Program-made: the position numbers and the translations under genes
Assembly: GCF_900176535.1 (NCBI RefSeq)
Contig: NZ_FWXT01000001.1
Span: forward strand, 1,984,001-2,048,000
Length of the DNA: 64,000 bases
Direction: 5' to 3'
Source: Pedobacter africanus
Lineage (GTDB): Bacteria > Bacteroidota > Bacteroidia > Sphingobacteriales > Sphingobacteriaceae
The notes under the pieces: generated by a model
Databases searched by the model: none
What the model was told of the DNA's origin: nothing
The model's input: the letters and a program-made list of their open reading frames with translations, nothing else
Part shown: one piece after another, positions 1-9,379 of the stretch
Layout of the letters: each line of letters opens with the position of its first letter
How positions within the stretch are numbered: position 1 is the stretch's first letter

Positions 1-527
1 ACAAACAAAAGCAAAAATGGCCAGGAAGTAAATAAGTTATCTTCCTTATTCAGGTTGTTTAAAATCCTGTTGCTAAAAAAAGACTGCACAATGGTTTGCA
101 ACTGTTTGGAGAACGACACTTTTAAAGAAGCAAACAGCACCATCAATAAAGCAATAACGCCCAATACCCAAAGATTCCCTTTAAGCACGGGTGTTCCGGT
201 CTGATAACGGCTTACTTTTTCGGAAGCTTTGAAATCCTTATACCGCGTATACAAACCAGAGCGCCCATAGGTATTGGCTTTTAAAATACTGTCAATAACG
301 ATATTTCTGTCAATCAGTGAATCCGGAAGCAGCCAGGTGTGTGATAAGATAGAATCTGTCACGAGCTTCTGTCTGGCATAAAAAGCAGAATCTCTTACTA
401 TTCTGGTATATTTTTTCTTTACTACAACGGTACTATCTGGCAGCGGCGCTGCAACCTGCGCATTTGCATTCCATGCAAGCAAGGCAAAAGATAAACCGAC
501 CAGAAAAATAACCCGCATAAAAACCAT
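1..527 (-). CDS. DUF4271-like membrane protein, C-terminus beyond window edge
   Basis: Reading the minus strand from an ATG at 527 gives an open frame that runs off the left edge (about 175 residues visible). It begins with a signal peptide (VIFLVGLSFALLAWNANAQ), then a hydrophilic stretch rich in short DSxL motifs, then a membrane segment near residue 125 (LWVLGVIALLMVLFASL) and a second starting at the edge. This layout recalls Bacteroidota DUF4271 proteins, which are multi-pass membrane proteins of unknown function; the assignment is from memory of the family. A second ATG at 518 may be the true start, because a TAAGTTTG -7-type box at 540-533 lies very close upstream of 527. Confidence 0.55.
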   Translation of the reverse strand, partial: MVFMRVIFLVGLSFALLAWNANAQVAAPLPDSTVVVKKKYTRIVRDSAFYARQKLVTDSILSHTWLLPDSLIDRNIVIDSILKANTYGRSGLYTRYKDFKASEKVSRYQTGTPVLKGNLWVLGVIALLMVLFASLKVSFSKQLQTIVQSFFSNRILNNLNKEDNLFTSWPFLLLF

Positions 528-684
528 TGCTACAAACTTAGGAATAAAAAATAACCATTCTGCTCTGCGGCTGCATAATTGCGCTGAAGAAGCGCAAAGA
601 CGCTATGCCGCTTCGCAGAAGGTAATTTTTCTTTTAAAATCCCGGCAATAATTAATACTGCGGAGGTTTATCAATACTTCAATC

Positions 685-2787
685 CTAGTTTGATTTTTGC
701 AATAAGTAAGTTTTAATAAACTTATCATTCGCATTATTATAAAACTTAGCTTTATGTGGCAGATAGTACCAGCCATGTGCTGCACCAGGGTAAAACATAA
801 CCTCAAACTGTTTATCAGCTTCTATCAGGGCATCTACCAGTTTCATGGTATTGCGCATGTGCACATTGTCATCAAGGGTACCCTGGGCAAGGCTCAAATG
901 GCCTTTCAAACTTTTAACATAAGTAAATACGCTCGAACTTTTATACCCTTCCGGATTTTCTTTCGGACTATCCATATACCTCTCGGTATAAGCGCTGTCG
1001 TACAAATGCCAATCGGTAACGCTCCCTCCGGCCAAGCCTACTTTAAACAACTCTGGTGCCTTTACCAATGCAAGGGCAGAAATATAACCGCCATAGCTGA
1101 AGCCACTGACACCCACCCTTTCGGCATCGATGAAAGTATATTTTTTCGTTAGATATTTGATTACCGTACTGTAATCCTCAATTTCCCAGTGCCCTAGGTT
1201 TCTGTGCAGGTAGTTTTGTCCTGCTTTCCCAAAATGTCCTGAACCCCGATGGTCCATCTGCACCCCGATCAGCTCCCTCTCGTCCGCTTTCCCAGTATAG
1301 CTCGAGTAATAACCATCATTTACAAATACAGAATTTGGCCCTCCATAAATACTGGCCAGTACAGGATATTTTTTGGCTGGATTAAAGTTGGCAGGATAAG
1401 AAATGCGCACCGGCAGGTCAAAACCATCGGCTGTTCTTACACGGATGATTTCAGATTTCGGTGCTATAGCCACATACTTTTCATAATCTTTGCCCCTGCT
1501 GTCGGCCAGCTCCCTGATCATTTTACCTTTAGTATCCAGCAAGGCAACTTTGCCCGGGGTTTTAAAGTTGCTGTAGGTGGTGATGAAATATTTTGCATTT
1601 GGCGAGAGCTCAAAGCGATGCGCAAATTCCCCAAAAGTTAAACGCTTAACCTCTCCGCCGGTAAGTTTCACCACATACAGATCGGTACGGGTTGAATTTT
1701 CCTTTTTACCGGTAAAATAAACCTGTCCCGCTTTTTCATCAATGTAGTTGATTTCCGTTACAGTCCATTTACCCGAGGTAAGCTGACGTACCTGCTTACC
1801 TTGCATATTGTGCAGATAAATGTGCATCCAGCCATCTTTATCGCTCATCAGCAGGAACATCTTTTTAGCCGGAACAAAAGTTATCCTGTTGTCCTGGTCA
1901 AGCGATACCCAGGTTTTCTGTGTTTCTGTATATACCGGCTTACGGTTACCCAAAATCAGGTCTATAGCTTCAATTTTCAGGGTATCCTGTCCGCGGTTCA
2001 TCCATTGTACCCAAAGCTGCTCAGCATCAGGCGTCCATATCGGTGTACCAAAATACTGGTCGGCCTTTGCATCATAATCTGCCCAGGTAATGGTTTTACC
2101 GGCCAGGCCTGCTATTCCGATTTTTACTTCCGGATTGGTGTCCCCGGCAAGCGGGTAACGTACAGCGATCTGTTTCTGATGGATACCGGTATCATCTGTC
2201 ATGTAATAAACGGGGACCTTGGCATCGTCAAAACGCATGAAAGCGATCTTTTTACTATCAGGGCTCCACCAGAAAGCACGATAGGCCATTCCCCTGCCCA
2301 GAATTTCCTCATTGTATACCCATGATGACCAGCCATTGTAAACTGTTTCCGATCCATCAGCGGTTACCTGCCATTCCTTGCCTTCGGAAATATTATACAC
2401 ATACAGGTTCCTGTTTTTCGTATAGGCAATATTGGATGAATCGGGCGATACTACCGGCGTTTGAAGCCCTTTCAAAGTATCCGCCCCCGAAGCATTCTTT
2501 CTGGCGATAATGACCAGGCCGTTCCGGGTTATATTAATCCTGCTCTTAACCGGACCTGTCCGTTCCGTTATGGTCTCTTTGCCGGTTAAAACATCAACAA
2601 TAACTTCGTCCGAAGCCCGCATCATACCATTCATGCGATAAGTTTTGTAATGGTTATCGTCTACCCAATGAAATACGGGCAAACGTTTTACAAAATCAAT
2701 ATCAGATGTACCTTGCTGCGCCCTGCTCGTGCATGGTGTCAGGTATAACCCTGCTGACAGCAGGGCTATAATATTTAACTTTTTCAT
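685..2787 (-). CDS. Secreted DPP-IV-like S9 family prolyl peptidase
   Basis: This 700-residue protein has an N-terminal signal peptide (ends near CTSRAQ), a beta-propeller region with WSPDSKKIAF-type repeats (about 40-480) and a C-terminal alpha/beta hydrolase domain. The catalytic triad is visible: Ser564 in GFSYGGY, Asp639 or 640 in GTLDDN, and His671 in GAAHGW. S9B enzymes cleave dipeptides, often after proline, from peptide N-termini; here it would act in the periplasm. It starts 9 bases after the stop of the TlpA gene and is the last gene of SusCD locus 1, so it probably digests peptides brought in by that system (inference). No strong terminator was seen after it; a weak GCGC hairpin lies near 568-586. 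Confidence 0.9.
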   Translation of the reverse strand: MKKLNIIALLSAGLYLTPCTSRAQQGTSDIDFVKRLPVFHWVDDNHYKTYRMNGMMRASDEVIVDVLTGKETITERTGPVKSRINITRNGLVIIARKNASGADTLKGLQTPVVSPDSSNIAYTKNRNLYVYNISEGKEWQVTADGSETVYNGWSSWVYNEEILGRGMAYRAFWWSPDSKKIAFMRFDDAKVPVYYMTDDTGIHQKQIAVRYPLAGDTNPEVKIGIAGLAGKTITWADYDAKADQYFGTPIWTPDAEQLWVQWMNRGQDTLKIEAIDLILGNRKPVYTETQKTWVSLDQDNRITFVPAKKMFLLMSDKDGWMHIYLHNMQGKQVRQLTSGKWTVTEINYIDEKAGQVYFTGKKENSTRTDLYVVKLTGGEVKRLTFGEFAHRFELSPNAKYFITTYSNFKTPGKVALLDTKGKMIRELADSRGKDYEKYVAIAPKSEIIRVRTADGFDLPVRISYPANFNPAKKYPVLASIYGGPNSVFVNDGYYSSYTGKADERELIGVQMDHRGSGHFGKAGQNYLHRNLGHWEIEDYSTVIKYLTKKYTFIDAERVGVSGFSYGGYISALALVKAPELFKVGLAGGSVTDWHLYDSAYTERYMDSPKENPEGYKSSSVFTYVKSLKGHLSLAQGTLDDNVHMRNTMKLVDALIEADKQFEVMFYPGAAHGWYYLPHKAKFYNNANDKFIKTYLLQKSN

Positions 2788-2796
2788 CCGGTCTTT

Positions 2797-4146
2797 CTAT
2801 TTTTTAAGTTCAGCTTCCAGCAGTTCTTTCAATTTAGGATCGGTAGGACGTGGAGCATCTACGGTTACGATATTCCCTTTTTTGTCAAACACCATAAAAC
2901 GGGGGATACTGGTAATTTTATAATCCTTAGCAATTTTGCTCCAGCCACTCGCAAACAGCTGCACACCGCCCAGATTTTCATCTGCTATCATTTTCTGCCA
3001 TTTCTCCTTATCCTTCTCCTCATCAACAGAAACACTCATAATTACGATATCTTTCCCATGCATTTCCTGTTCCAGTTGTTTCAAAGCGGGAATTTGCTGT
3101 TTACACGGACCGCACCAGGTTGCCCATACATCAACCAGCACTACCTTACCCTTCTGGCCACTTAGCGACACCATTTTACCGGTTTTATCAGGATACTCAA
3201 AGTCGGATGCGATACCTCCGGCCTTTGTATTGTAAAGCAGGGCGCTCATTTCATCCAGTCGTTTTTTCTGGGTAGGACTTTGCAGGTACTGTCCATAGGC
3301 ATCTACCATTGCTTTATACCTATCATACGATTTTATCCCCCGGCCTTCATTGGAAAGAATGTATTCGCCCTTTTGCCTGTTAGTACCTAAAAAGGACAGC
3401 CTTTGTTCCACTGTGCTGGGCGATCCCGCAGCAAAATCAGCATACATGCCCAGGTACCTGGCACCATACAAGGTATTCAGTACATCATCATCAGCGAACT
3501 TGTTTTTTTCAACAATGGTATTGTAATAAGCAGGTCTGTCCAATTTTTCCGGGTGTTTGGAACGTGGGGTACGCAGAAAATTTACCGCATAAAAATCCAT
3601 GTCATAAAAAGTCAGCTTCTTCATCAATTCGTTAAACCTCGCATTTTTAGTCTGGATGGTTTTTCTGAAGGCATCGGTTTGTGCCGCAACAGCAGTCAGC
3701 TCCGGAAAGAAATCCTCGTAAGTGCTAAATGATCCCATAAAATATACCGATTTCCTTTTTAAGCTTTTGGTAAGGTTGCTCCATCTCGATAATACGGTAT
3801 TTTCTGGTGTATTTGTTCCTGTAAATTCTGCATTTACATTGTCAAACGTTACTTCGGCTTTATCACCGGCTTTGATATAAACAGGGAACTGACCTTTCAG
3901 CAGATCGGAAGAACCCACCGCATAAAAACCCTCATAGGCTGGCTTAAACAAAAAACCAAATGAGCCATCAGCAGCCAGTGCGGTAGAAGCAATCACTACC
4001 GGCTGGCCATCTTCAATTTTCATTAAAGAGATGTTTTCTTTTATTGTTGCCTTATCCGGTTTTACGGTTCCACGGATTTCGCTCATCTGGGCGGAGGCAA
4101 ACAAAGCATTGATCAGCATTGCTGCCGACAAAATTATTTTTTTCAT
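2797..4146 (-). CDS. DUF4369-type TlpA family thiol-disulfide oxidoreductase
   Basis: This 449-residue exported protein has a signal peptide (LINALFASAQ), an N-terminal DUF4369-like beta domain (about 20-110), a helical middle region and a C-terminal thioredoxin domain. The active site is ATWCGPCKQ with Cys345 and Cys348, and the cis-Pro loop is SIPRF. TlpA-type proteins reduce disulfides in periplasmic substrates. The gene lies 51 bases after susD and 9 bases before the S9 peptidase, so it belongs to SusCD locus 1. It is clearly paralogous to the gene at 28414-29799: both share the DFFPxL, NFLxTPRSxHP and DENLGGxQLFAxGW motifs. Confidence 0.9.
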   Translation of the reverse strand: MKKIILSAAMLINALFASAQMSEIRGTVKPDKATIKENISLMKIEDGQPVVIASTALAADGSFGFLFKPAYEGFYAVGSSDLLKGQFPVYIKAGDKAEVTFDNVNAEFTGTNTPENTVLSRWSNLTKSLKRKSVYFMGSFSTYEDFFPELTAVAAQTDAFRKTIQTKNARFNELMKKLTFYDMDFYAVNFLRTPRSKHPEKLDRPAYYNTIVEKNKFADDDVLNTLYGARYLGMYADFAAGSPSTVEQRLSFLGTNRQKGEYILSNEGRGIKSYDRYKAMVDAYGQYLQSPTQKKRLDEMSALLYNTKAGGIASDFEYPDKTGKMVSLSGQKGKVVLVDVWATWCGPCKQQIPALKQLEQEMHGKDIVIMSVSVDEEKDKEKWQKMIADENLGGVQLFASGWSKIAKDYKITSIPRFMVFDKKGNIVTVDAPRPTDPKLKELLEAELKK

Positions 4147-4197
4147 TTTTTATTGTTTTATGTGTTGTTGATTTTCCTGTTTTTATACCACCACTAC

Positions 4198-5835
4198 TTA
4201 CCAGCCAAAGTTTTGCTCTATTTTATTACCTGGCTTACTTAACTCAGTATTCGGGAATGGGAATAAATAATGTTTTTCCTGGAATACCCTGGTCTTGGCA
4301 ATATTTTTAACTGTATAGGTTTTCACACCGGTTACGGCATCCCTTACGATCTCCATTTTTTTAATCGGATTGGTGGCTGTCGAAAATAAATTCACGGCAA
4401 GTTTCCAGCGCTTTACGTCCCAATAGCGGGCATCTTCAAAAGCCAGCTCCACCCTGCGTTCATGCCTGATGGCGGTACGCATATCAGCCTGCGAAAGGCC
4501 AGTTGGCAGGTTTGGCATTCCGGCACGTTTGCGCACCTGGTTTATGGCATCATAAACAGTCGCATCCGGACCTATGGCCTCATTCTGGGCTTCAGCATAG
4601 TTCAGCAATACTTCCGCATACCGGAACAGGATCCAGTTCTGACCGCTTGCGGCATTGGCATCCGCAAAATTGATGCTTTCATCGGTAAATTTTCGCAGGT
4701 AATAGCCAGTATTGGTAATCCAACCAGCAATAATTCCACCCGAAACCGTCAGGTCCTGTCCGCCGTTATACAACTGCATGGCACGCCCCCTAAAGGTTGC
4801 CCCGTCGTACAGCACGGTAGCAGCAAAACGTGGGTCGCGGCCCACATATGGCTGCTGGCTGTTGTAACCAGAAGCTGGATTGCTGATAGGTAAACCCGTA
4901 GTCTGCATTTCATACTCATCTACCAGATTCTGGGTAGGTAAAGTTCCACCCCTTCCGCCAAAGGCCGGCGGTTGGTTATAAAGATCAAAGAAATGTGAGC
5001 GCTGAGACCTATCAGTATTGGACTGTACCGAAAGGATCACTTCAGTATTTATTTTGTTGTTATTCGCAAAAATTGCACTGTAAGAAGTCTGCAACGCATA
5101 AGCTTTAAGATCCATAACGGCCTTTTCTGTTACCGCAGCATCCGCCCAGCGCCCGGCATACAATTGCACACGTCCTTTCATGGCCAGGGCCGCCCCTTTG
5201 GTAATCCTTCCCCAATCAGCAGTACCGTAAGTAACCGGCAAAGCCGCTGCCGCTTCAGTCAGCTCATTTACCAGGAAATCGGTAAACTGATCTTTGCTGG
5301 CTTTTGCTACAAAAGCCGATTCATCCAGTTCAGTCTGTGCCTCTGTAATGATAGGTACCGGACCAAACCAGTTCATCAGGTCGAAATAATAATAAGCCCT
5401 CAAAAATTGAACCTCCCCCTTCATGCGCTGGTTAAGCGCCGCATTACCCGGAACTGCATCTATTTTCGAAAGAAAAATATTCGCCCTGCGGATGTAAGTC
5501 CATCTCCCCGAAGTCCATAACCCATTCAGGGGTGAATTAGAAGAATCATACGCACCATTCCAATAAGCATTATAAACCGTGCTGTTTGCCTCCGCATCAT
5601 CGGTAATATCAGACAGCAGGTTGCCTGTAAATATAGAGGAGCCAGCATGCGGGCCAGAAAAACCGCTTTGCATCTGGGCATAGAAATTGGCGGTATAAGT
5701 AAGTACCATATCCTGGTTGCTCCACAACACCAGGTCGTTTACCTGGTCAACTGGTTTTAGGTCCAGCACTTTTTTGCAGGAGCCAAACAGCAATATTATT
5801 GCTGTAACCCCAATTAATATATATCTGTTGTTCAT
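4198..5835 (-). CDS. SusD/RagB family outer-membrane lipoprotein
   Basis: This is a surface lipoprotein that acts as the substrate-binding lid of a SusCD complex. The chosen start is the ATG at 5835 (MNNRYILIG): it gives a lipoprotein signal with lipobox LFGSC and sits 10 bases after the susC stop. The open frame reaches back to 5859, but that start would overlap susC. The mature protein (545 residues in all) shows typical SusD features, including FLRAYYYFDLMNWFGPVPI in the TPR region and a C-terminal RYAEVLLNYAEA motif followed by RHERRVELAFEDARYWDVKRW. The substrate cannot be read from the sequence. Confidence 0.93.
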   Translation of the reverse strand: MNNRYILIGVTAIILLFGSCKKVLDLKPVDQVNDLVLWSNQDMVLTYTANFYAQMQSGFSGPHAGSSIFTGNLLSDITDDAEANSTVYNAYWNGAYDSSNSPLNGLWTSGRWTYIRRANIFLSKIDAVPGNAALNQRMKGEVQFLRAYYYFDLMNWFGPVPIITEAQTELDESAFVAKASKDQFTDFLVNELTEAAAALPVTYGTADWGRITKGAALAMKGRVQLYAGRWADAAVTEKAVMDLKAYALQTSYSAIFANNNKINTEVILSVQSNTDRSQRSHFFDLYNQPPAFGGRGGTLPTQNLVDEYEMQTTGLPISNPASGYNSQQPYVGRDPRFAATVLYDGATFRGRAMQLYNGGQDLTVSGGIIAGWITNTGYYLRKFTDESINFADANAASGQNWILFRYAEVLLNYAEAQNEAIGPDATVYDAINQVRKRAGMPNLPTGLSQADMRTAIRHERRVELAFEDARYWDVKRWKLAVNLFSTATNPIKKMEIVRDAVTGVKTYTVKNIAKTRVFQEKHYLFPFPNTELSKPGNKIEQNFGW

Positions 5836-5845
5836 TTCAGTAAGT

Positions 5846-8800
5846 TTAGAAGTTAACATTTACACCAAAGCCTATATTTTTCTGGTTCGGATAAAAACCA
5901 CCGCTTGCCCCACCTGTTCCCAGGTTAGGCGTTTCGGGGTCGATACCGCCCAGTACAGAAGTCCAGGTAAACAGGTTAGAAGCTTGCGCATACAACCTAA
6001 CCTGTTTCAATTTTACCGCATCCAGCCATTTTTTTGGCAGTTCATAGCTCAAGCGTACATCCCTTAACCTCAGGAAATCGTCTTTGATTAATGTGGCGTC
6101 CGAAACTCTGGAGTTATTGGTGGATGAGGCCAGCCTTGGATATTTTGCACCTTCATTACCAGGCCTCCAGGAGTTGTCATAAATATATTGCCAGTTGGTG
6201 TTTGCTCCATAACGAATGTAACCTCCCATCGCACCATTAAAAAAGGCACTTAGCATAACCCCTTTATGTTTAAGGTTAAAACCAAAACCAAAATTGATTG
6301 GTGGAAAGCCCATATTATCCATCCAGATCTGATCATCTACCGTTAATTTCCCATCTCCGTTCCGGTCAGCAAATTTGAGGTCCCCGGGCTTAATGCTGCT
6401 ATTTTTAAGCCCATCCTGGTCTACCGGCCATGCGGTAATTTCCGCTGCATTCTGAAAGATACCCAGTGAATGGTAGCCCACCAAAGCATTGGTAGAGCGG
6501 CCTTCCTGTCGCAGATAATCTGGTAACAACCTGGTACCCATTTCAACCCATTCGCTGCGCACATAGGTAAAGTTGGCATTCAGGGATAATTTCCAGTCCG
6601 CCGCCAACTGCTGTTCGCTGGTCAGTTCCAGCTCAAAGCCCCTGTCACGCATCTTTGCAAAATTCTGGATCGGAGCATTGATACCAAAAGTACCCGGCAG
6701 TACAGCATCACTCGTACGGAGCATATCGTAACGGTTTTTTCGATAAATATCAAAAGTAAGCCCCAACTTGCGGTCCCAAAGAACAGCATCAATGCCAATA
6801 TTCTCTTGCCTGTTCTTCGCCCAGGTAATATTTTCATTAGGTAAACTGCCGTTAGCAAGTACAAAGGTTGGTGTATAAGCGGTACCAAAGATATAGCCGC
6901 TAGCATTTTGAACGCCTGTATTGGCAATCCTGTATGTGTAGTAATAGCTATTTGCACCTACCGAATCATCCCCGGTTAAACCTACCGAAGCCCTTAACTT
7001 TAAGGAATTCACCACGTCGTTTACTCCAGCAAAAAAGTTTTCCCGAGAAATTATCCAGCCTGCTGATGCACCCGGAAAGAAACCCCAGCGGTTGCCCGGC
7101 GCAAAAAAAGTAGAACCATCAAAACGGAAACTGGCTTCAAAAAATATGCGGTTGTCAAAGTCATAATTCAAACGGCCAACATATCCGGCACGTGCCATCT
7201 GCCCCCGCGTCCCGCTTGTAGTCTCACCAATGGTAGAACCTAAATTCAGAATATCCAGACCGGGTGCAACAAGGTTCAGACGGGTGTCACTGTTTGTATT
7301 ACTACTGTTTTCACTTTGGGTATACAAAGCCAGGGCCTCTATGCCATGTTTGCCAAAACGATACTTATAATTCATCCCCATATCCAGGGTATAATTATTG
7401 GCATCATTAGTATTATCATTAAGCGTTGGTTTTCCTGCACCAGCAGCCTGAAAATAACCAGTTGGGGAAGAAGGATCCAGCCTGAATTGCGGAACTGGCA
7501 CCTGATAGGACTTTCCTCTAAGAAACAGTTTTTCAGAAGCAATATTTGCATACGCTGAAAAGCCCTTTAAAAAGGTTGGTTCCCAGGTCAGCTTCCCTAC
7601 CAATGTTAGAAAATTATCTTTTATATATTGATAGCCAGATTGCTCAGAAATGGTAACCAATGGATTGGCAGTGGTTGTGCCAGCACCAAATGTACCATTA
7701 GGCATATAAGCCGGCGTTAATGGAGAAGTATTAACAGCCTGATTCATTGCAGTAGATCCTCCGCGAATATTTTGCTTGGAAGTTCTGTACCCCAGGTTCA
7801 CCTGTGCTTTAAACTGTTTGCTCAGGTTTACATCAAAATTGCTTTGCAAAGTATAGCGCTGCAAACTATTGCCAGGGTACATTCCCTGCTGGTCTGCATA
7901 GGACCCCGATATGAAGTATTTAACACTTTCAACCCCGCCATTTATATTCAGACTATGGTTCTGAACAAGGGCTGGTTTTCCAGTTAGCAAACCAATCCAG
8001 TCTGTATTGGCATATTTATAGGGGGCTAGCTGCCTTTGTATGGTATCTAAAACTGCAGCGGAGTAAGGCGCTGTCAGGCCACTGTTCGTGTAAAATTCAT
8101 TCTGGGTCAAGGCATAAGTATAGGCATCCGTATTCTTCACCATCTTACCTGCCCTGCTCCACGTTAAATTACTGATGTAATTAAATTGCGGTTTACCCAA
8201 TTTACCTCTCTTGGTAGTCACGATAATTACCCCATTTGCGGCTCTCGAACCATAAACGGCTCCTGCTGCATTGTCCTTTAATACCGAGATGCTTTCCACT
8301 TCGTTAGGATCTATGTCCCCAAGCCCATACTGTCCGTTACCAAAAGCATTGATCCGTGGAACCCCATCAATCACAAGCAGGGGAGGTTGTGAACCGTTAC
8401 TGGTTCTAACCAGCAAAGTAGCATCATCCGCTCCCGGAACACCAGAACTGGTTCGGGCCAGCATCCCTGGGATACGCCCCGCAAATACCTGCGAAAGATT
8501 GGTGGTTGGCATCTGCGTAATCTGCTCCGAGGTAATGGTAGCTACCGAAGTAGTCAGGTTTTCTTTCTTGACCAGTCCGTACCCTACCACCACCAGTTCG
8601 CCCAGTTCCAGGTTCATTTCTTTCAGCGTAATGTCCAGCTCTTTCTGGTCGCTTACCGGAACATCAACAGATTCAAAGCCTATCATACTGATACGCAGTA
8701 CAGACTTTTCTGTTACCACAATAGAAAAATACCCCTCTGCATTGGTCATGGCCGCTCTGCGGGTACCCAATACCATCACAGACGCCCCTGGCAAGGGATT

Positions 8801-9226
8801 TCCTTTGCTGTCCTTTACCCGGCCTTTGATCACGACAGGTGGTTGGGGATTAGCCGCAACGTTTGTCGGTCGGTTCATAATCACAATGATATTGCCTTCA
8901 ACCGCATATGTAAATGGTTGTCCGGCAAAACATTCGTCCAGGGTTTCTTTCAGGGTTTTGTTCTGAACAGTAATACTCACCGGCCTGGCAGCCCTGATCT
9001 GTGGACTGGTGATCACAAAATCATAACCGCTTTGTTTCCTGATCTCCCTGATCACCTCAAGCAGGGAAGCTTTATTTTTATTCATGCTGATCCGCTGAGC
9101 GAAACCAGCCGCACTTACATGCAGCAGGGAGGTAACTAATATGACAATGGTCAGTTTCATAATTCGCAGTATCTTATTTGCTCCACAAGCAAATTGCCTG
9201 CGCTTAAATAGCGCATAAAAATTCAT
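5846..9226 (-). CDS. SusC/RagA TonB-linked outer-membrane transporter with STN domain
   Basis: This 1126-residue transporter has an extended N-terminus (MNFYALFKRRQF...) before the signal peptide VILVTSLLHVSAAGFAQ. It then shows an STN domain (about 45-115), a carboxypeptidase-like beta-sandwich (about 130-205), a TonB-box-like LGELVVVGYG, a plug with the SusC signature (NAAGAVYGSRAANGVIIVTT) and a 22-strand-type barrel ending in a C-terminal Phe. The STN domain is the part that contacts a FecR-type anti-sigma factor in transenvelope signalling, which matches the fecR and sigma genes just upstream. It imports a large substrate together with the SusD encoded 10 bases downstream. Confidence 0.95.
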   Translation of the reverse strand: MNFYALFKRRQFACGANKILRIMKLTIVILVTSLLHVSAAGFAQRISMNKNKASLLEVIREIRKQSGYDFVITSPQIRAARPVSITVQNKTLKETLDECFAGQPFTYAVEGNIIVIMNRPTNVAANPQPPVVIKGRVKDSKGNPLPGASVMVLGTRRAAMTNAEGYFSIVVTEKSVLRISMIGFESVDVPVSDQKELDITLKEMNLELGELVVVGYGLVKKENLTTSVATITSEQITQMPTTNLSQVFAGRIPGMLARTSSGVPGADDATLLVRTSNGSQPPLLVIDGVPRINAFGNGQYGLGDIDPNEVESISVLKDNAAGAVYGSRAANGVIIVTTKRGKLGKPQFNYISNLTWSRAGKMVKNTDAYTYALTQNEFYTNSGLTAPYSAAVLDTIQRQLAPYKYANTDWIGLLTGKPALVQNHSLNINGGVESVKYFISGSYADQQGMYPGNSLQRYTLQSNFDVNLSKQFKAQVNLGYRTSKQNIRGGSTAMNQAVNTSPLTPAYMPNGTFGAGTTTANPLVTISEQSGYQYIKDNFLTLVGKLTWEPTFLKGFSAYANIASEKLFLRGKSYQVPVPQFRLDPSSPTGYFQAAGAGKPTLNDNTNDANNYTLDMGMNYKYRFGKHGIEALALYTQSENSSNTNSDTRLNLVAPGLDILNLGSTIGETTSGTRGQMARAGYVGRLNYDFDNRIFFEASFRFDGSTFFAPGNRWGFFPGASAGWIISRENFFAGVNDVVNSLKLRASVGLTGDDSVGANSYYYTYRIANTGVQNASGYIFGTAYTPTFVLANGSLPNENITWAKNRQENIGIDAVLWDRKLGLTFDIYRKNRYDMLRTSDAVLPGTFGINAPIQNFAKMRDRGFELELTSEQQLAADWKLSLNANFTYVRSEWVEMGTRLLPDYLRQEGRSTNALVGYHSLGIFQNAAEITAWPVDQDGLKNSSIKPGDLKFADRNGDGKLTVDDQIWMDNMGFPPINFGFGFNLKHKGVMLSAFFNGAMGGYIRYGANTNWQYIYDNSWRPGNEGAKYPRLASSTNNSRVSDATLIKDDFLRLRDVRLSYELPKKWLDAVKLKQVRLYAQASNLFTWTSVLGGIDPETPNLGTGGASGGFYPNQKNIGFGVNVNF

Positions 9227-9318
9227 ACATTTGAGTTTATTCTCTTTTCAGAGATTGGTTTGGTAATTAGTTGATTATAGTCTTACGTATATTTTAATTA
9301 AGTAATCCGGCCATTTAG

Positions 9319-9353
9319 CCAGGGGTGGGTCCAATCACTCCTGGTTCTTTTTT
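9319..9353 (+). terminator. Hairpin plus T-tract between fecR and susC (opposite strand to operon)
   Basis: The stem CCAGGGGTG (9319-9327) pairs with CACTCCTGG (9336-9344), with one G-U wobble when read as plus-strand RNA; TTCTTTTTT follows at 9345-9353. Read this way it looks like an intrinsic terminator facing against the operon. The same element lies at the same place in locus 2 (37096-37129). In the minus-strand RNA the wobble becomes an A-C mismatch and the T-tract becomes a leading A-run. The rest of the 9227-9379 gap is AT-rich and probably holds the susC promoter or leader. Confidence 0.55.
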
Positions 9354-9379
9354 GGATTACATTTTATGTAGATTTCCAA

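Noticed and set aside
8271..8966. 231-codon plus-strand frame inside the locus 1 susC
   Set aside because: It is antisense to a well-supported SusC domain, is Ser/Thr/Pro-rich as shadow frames are, and has no recognisable motif.
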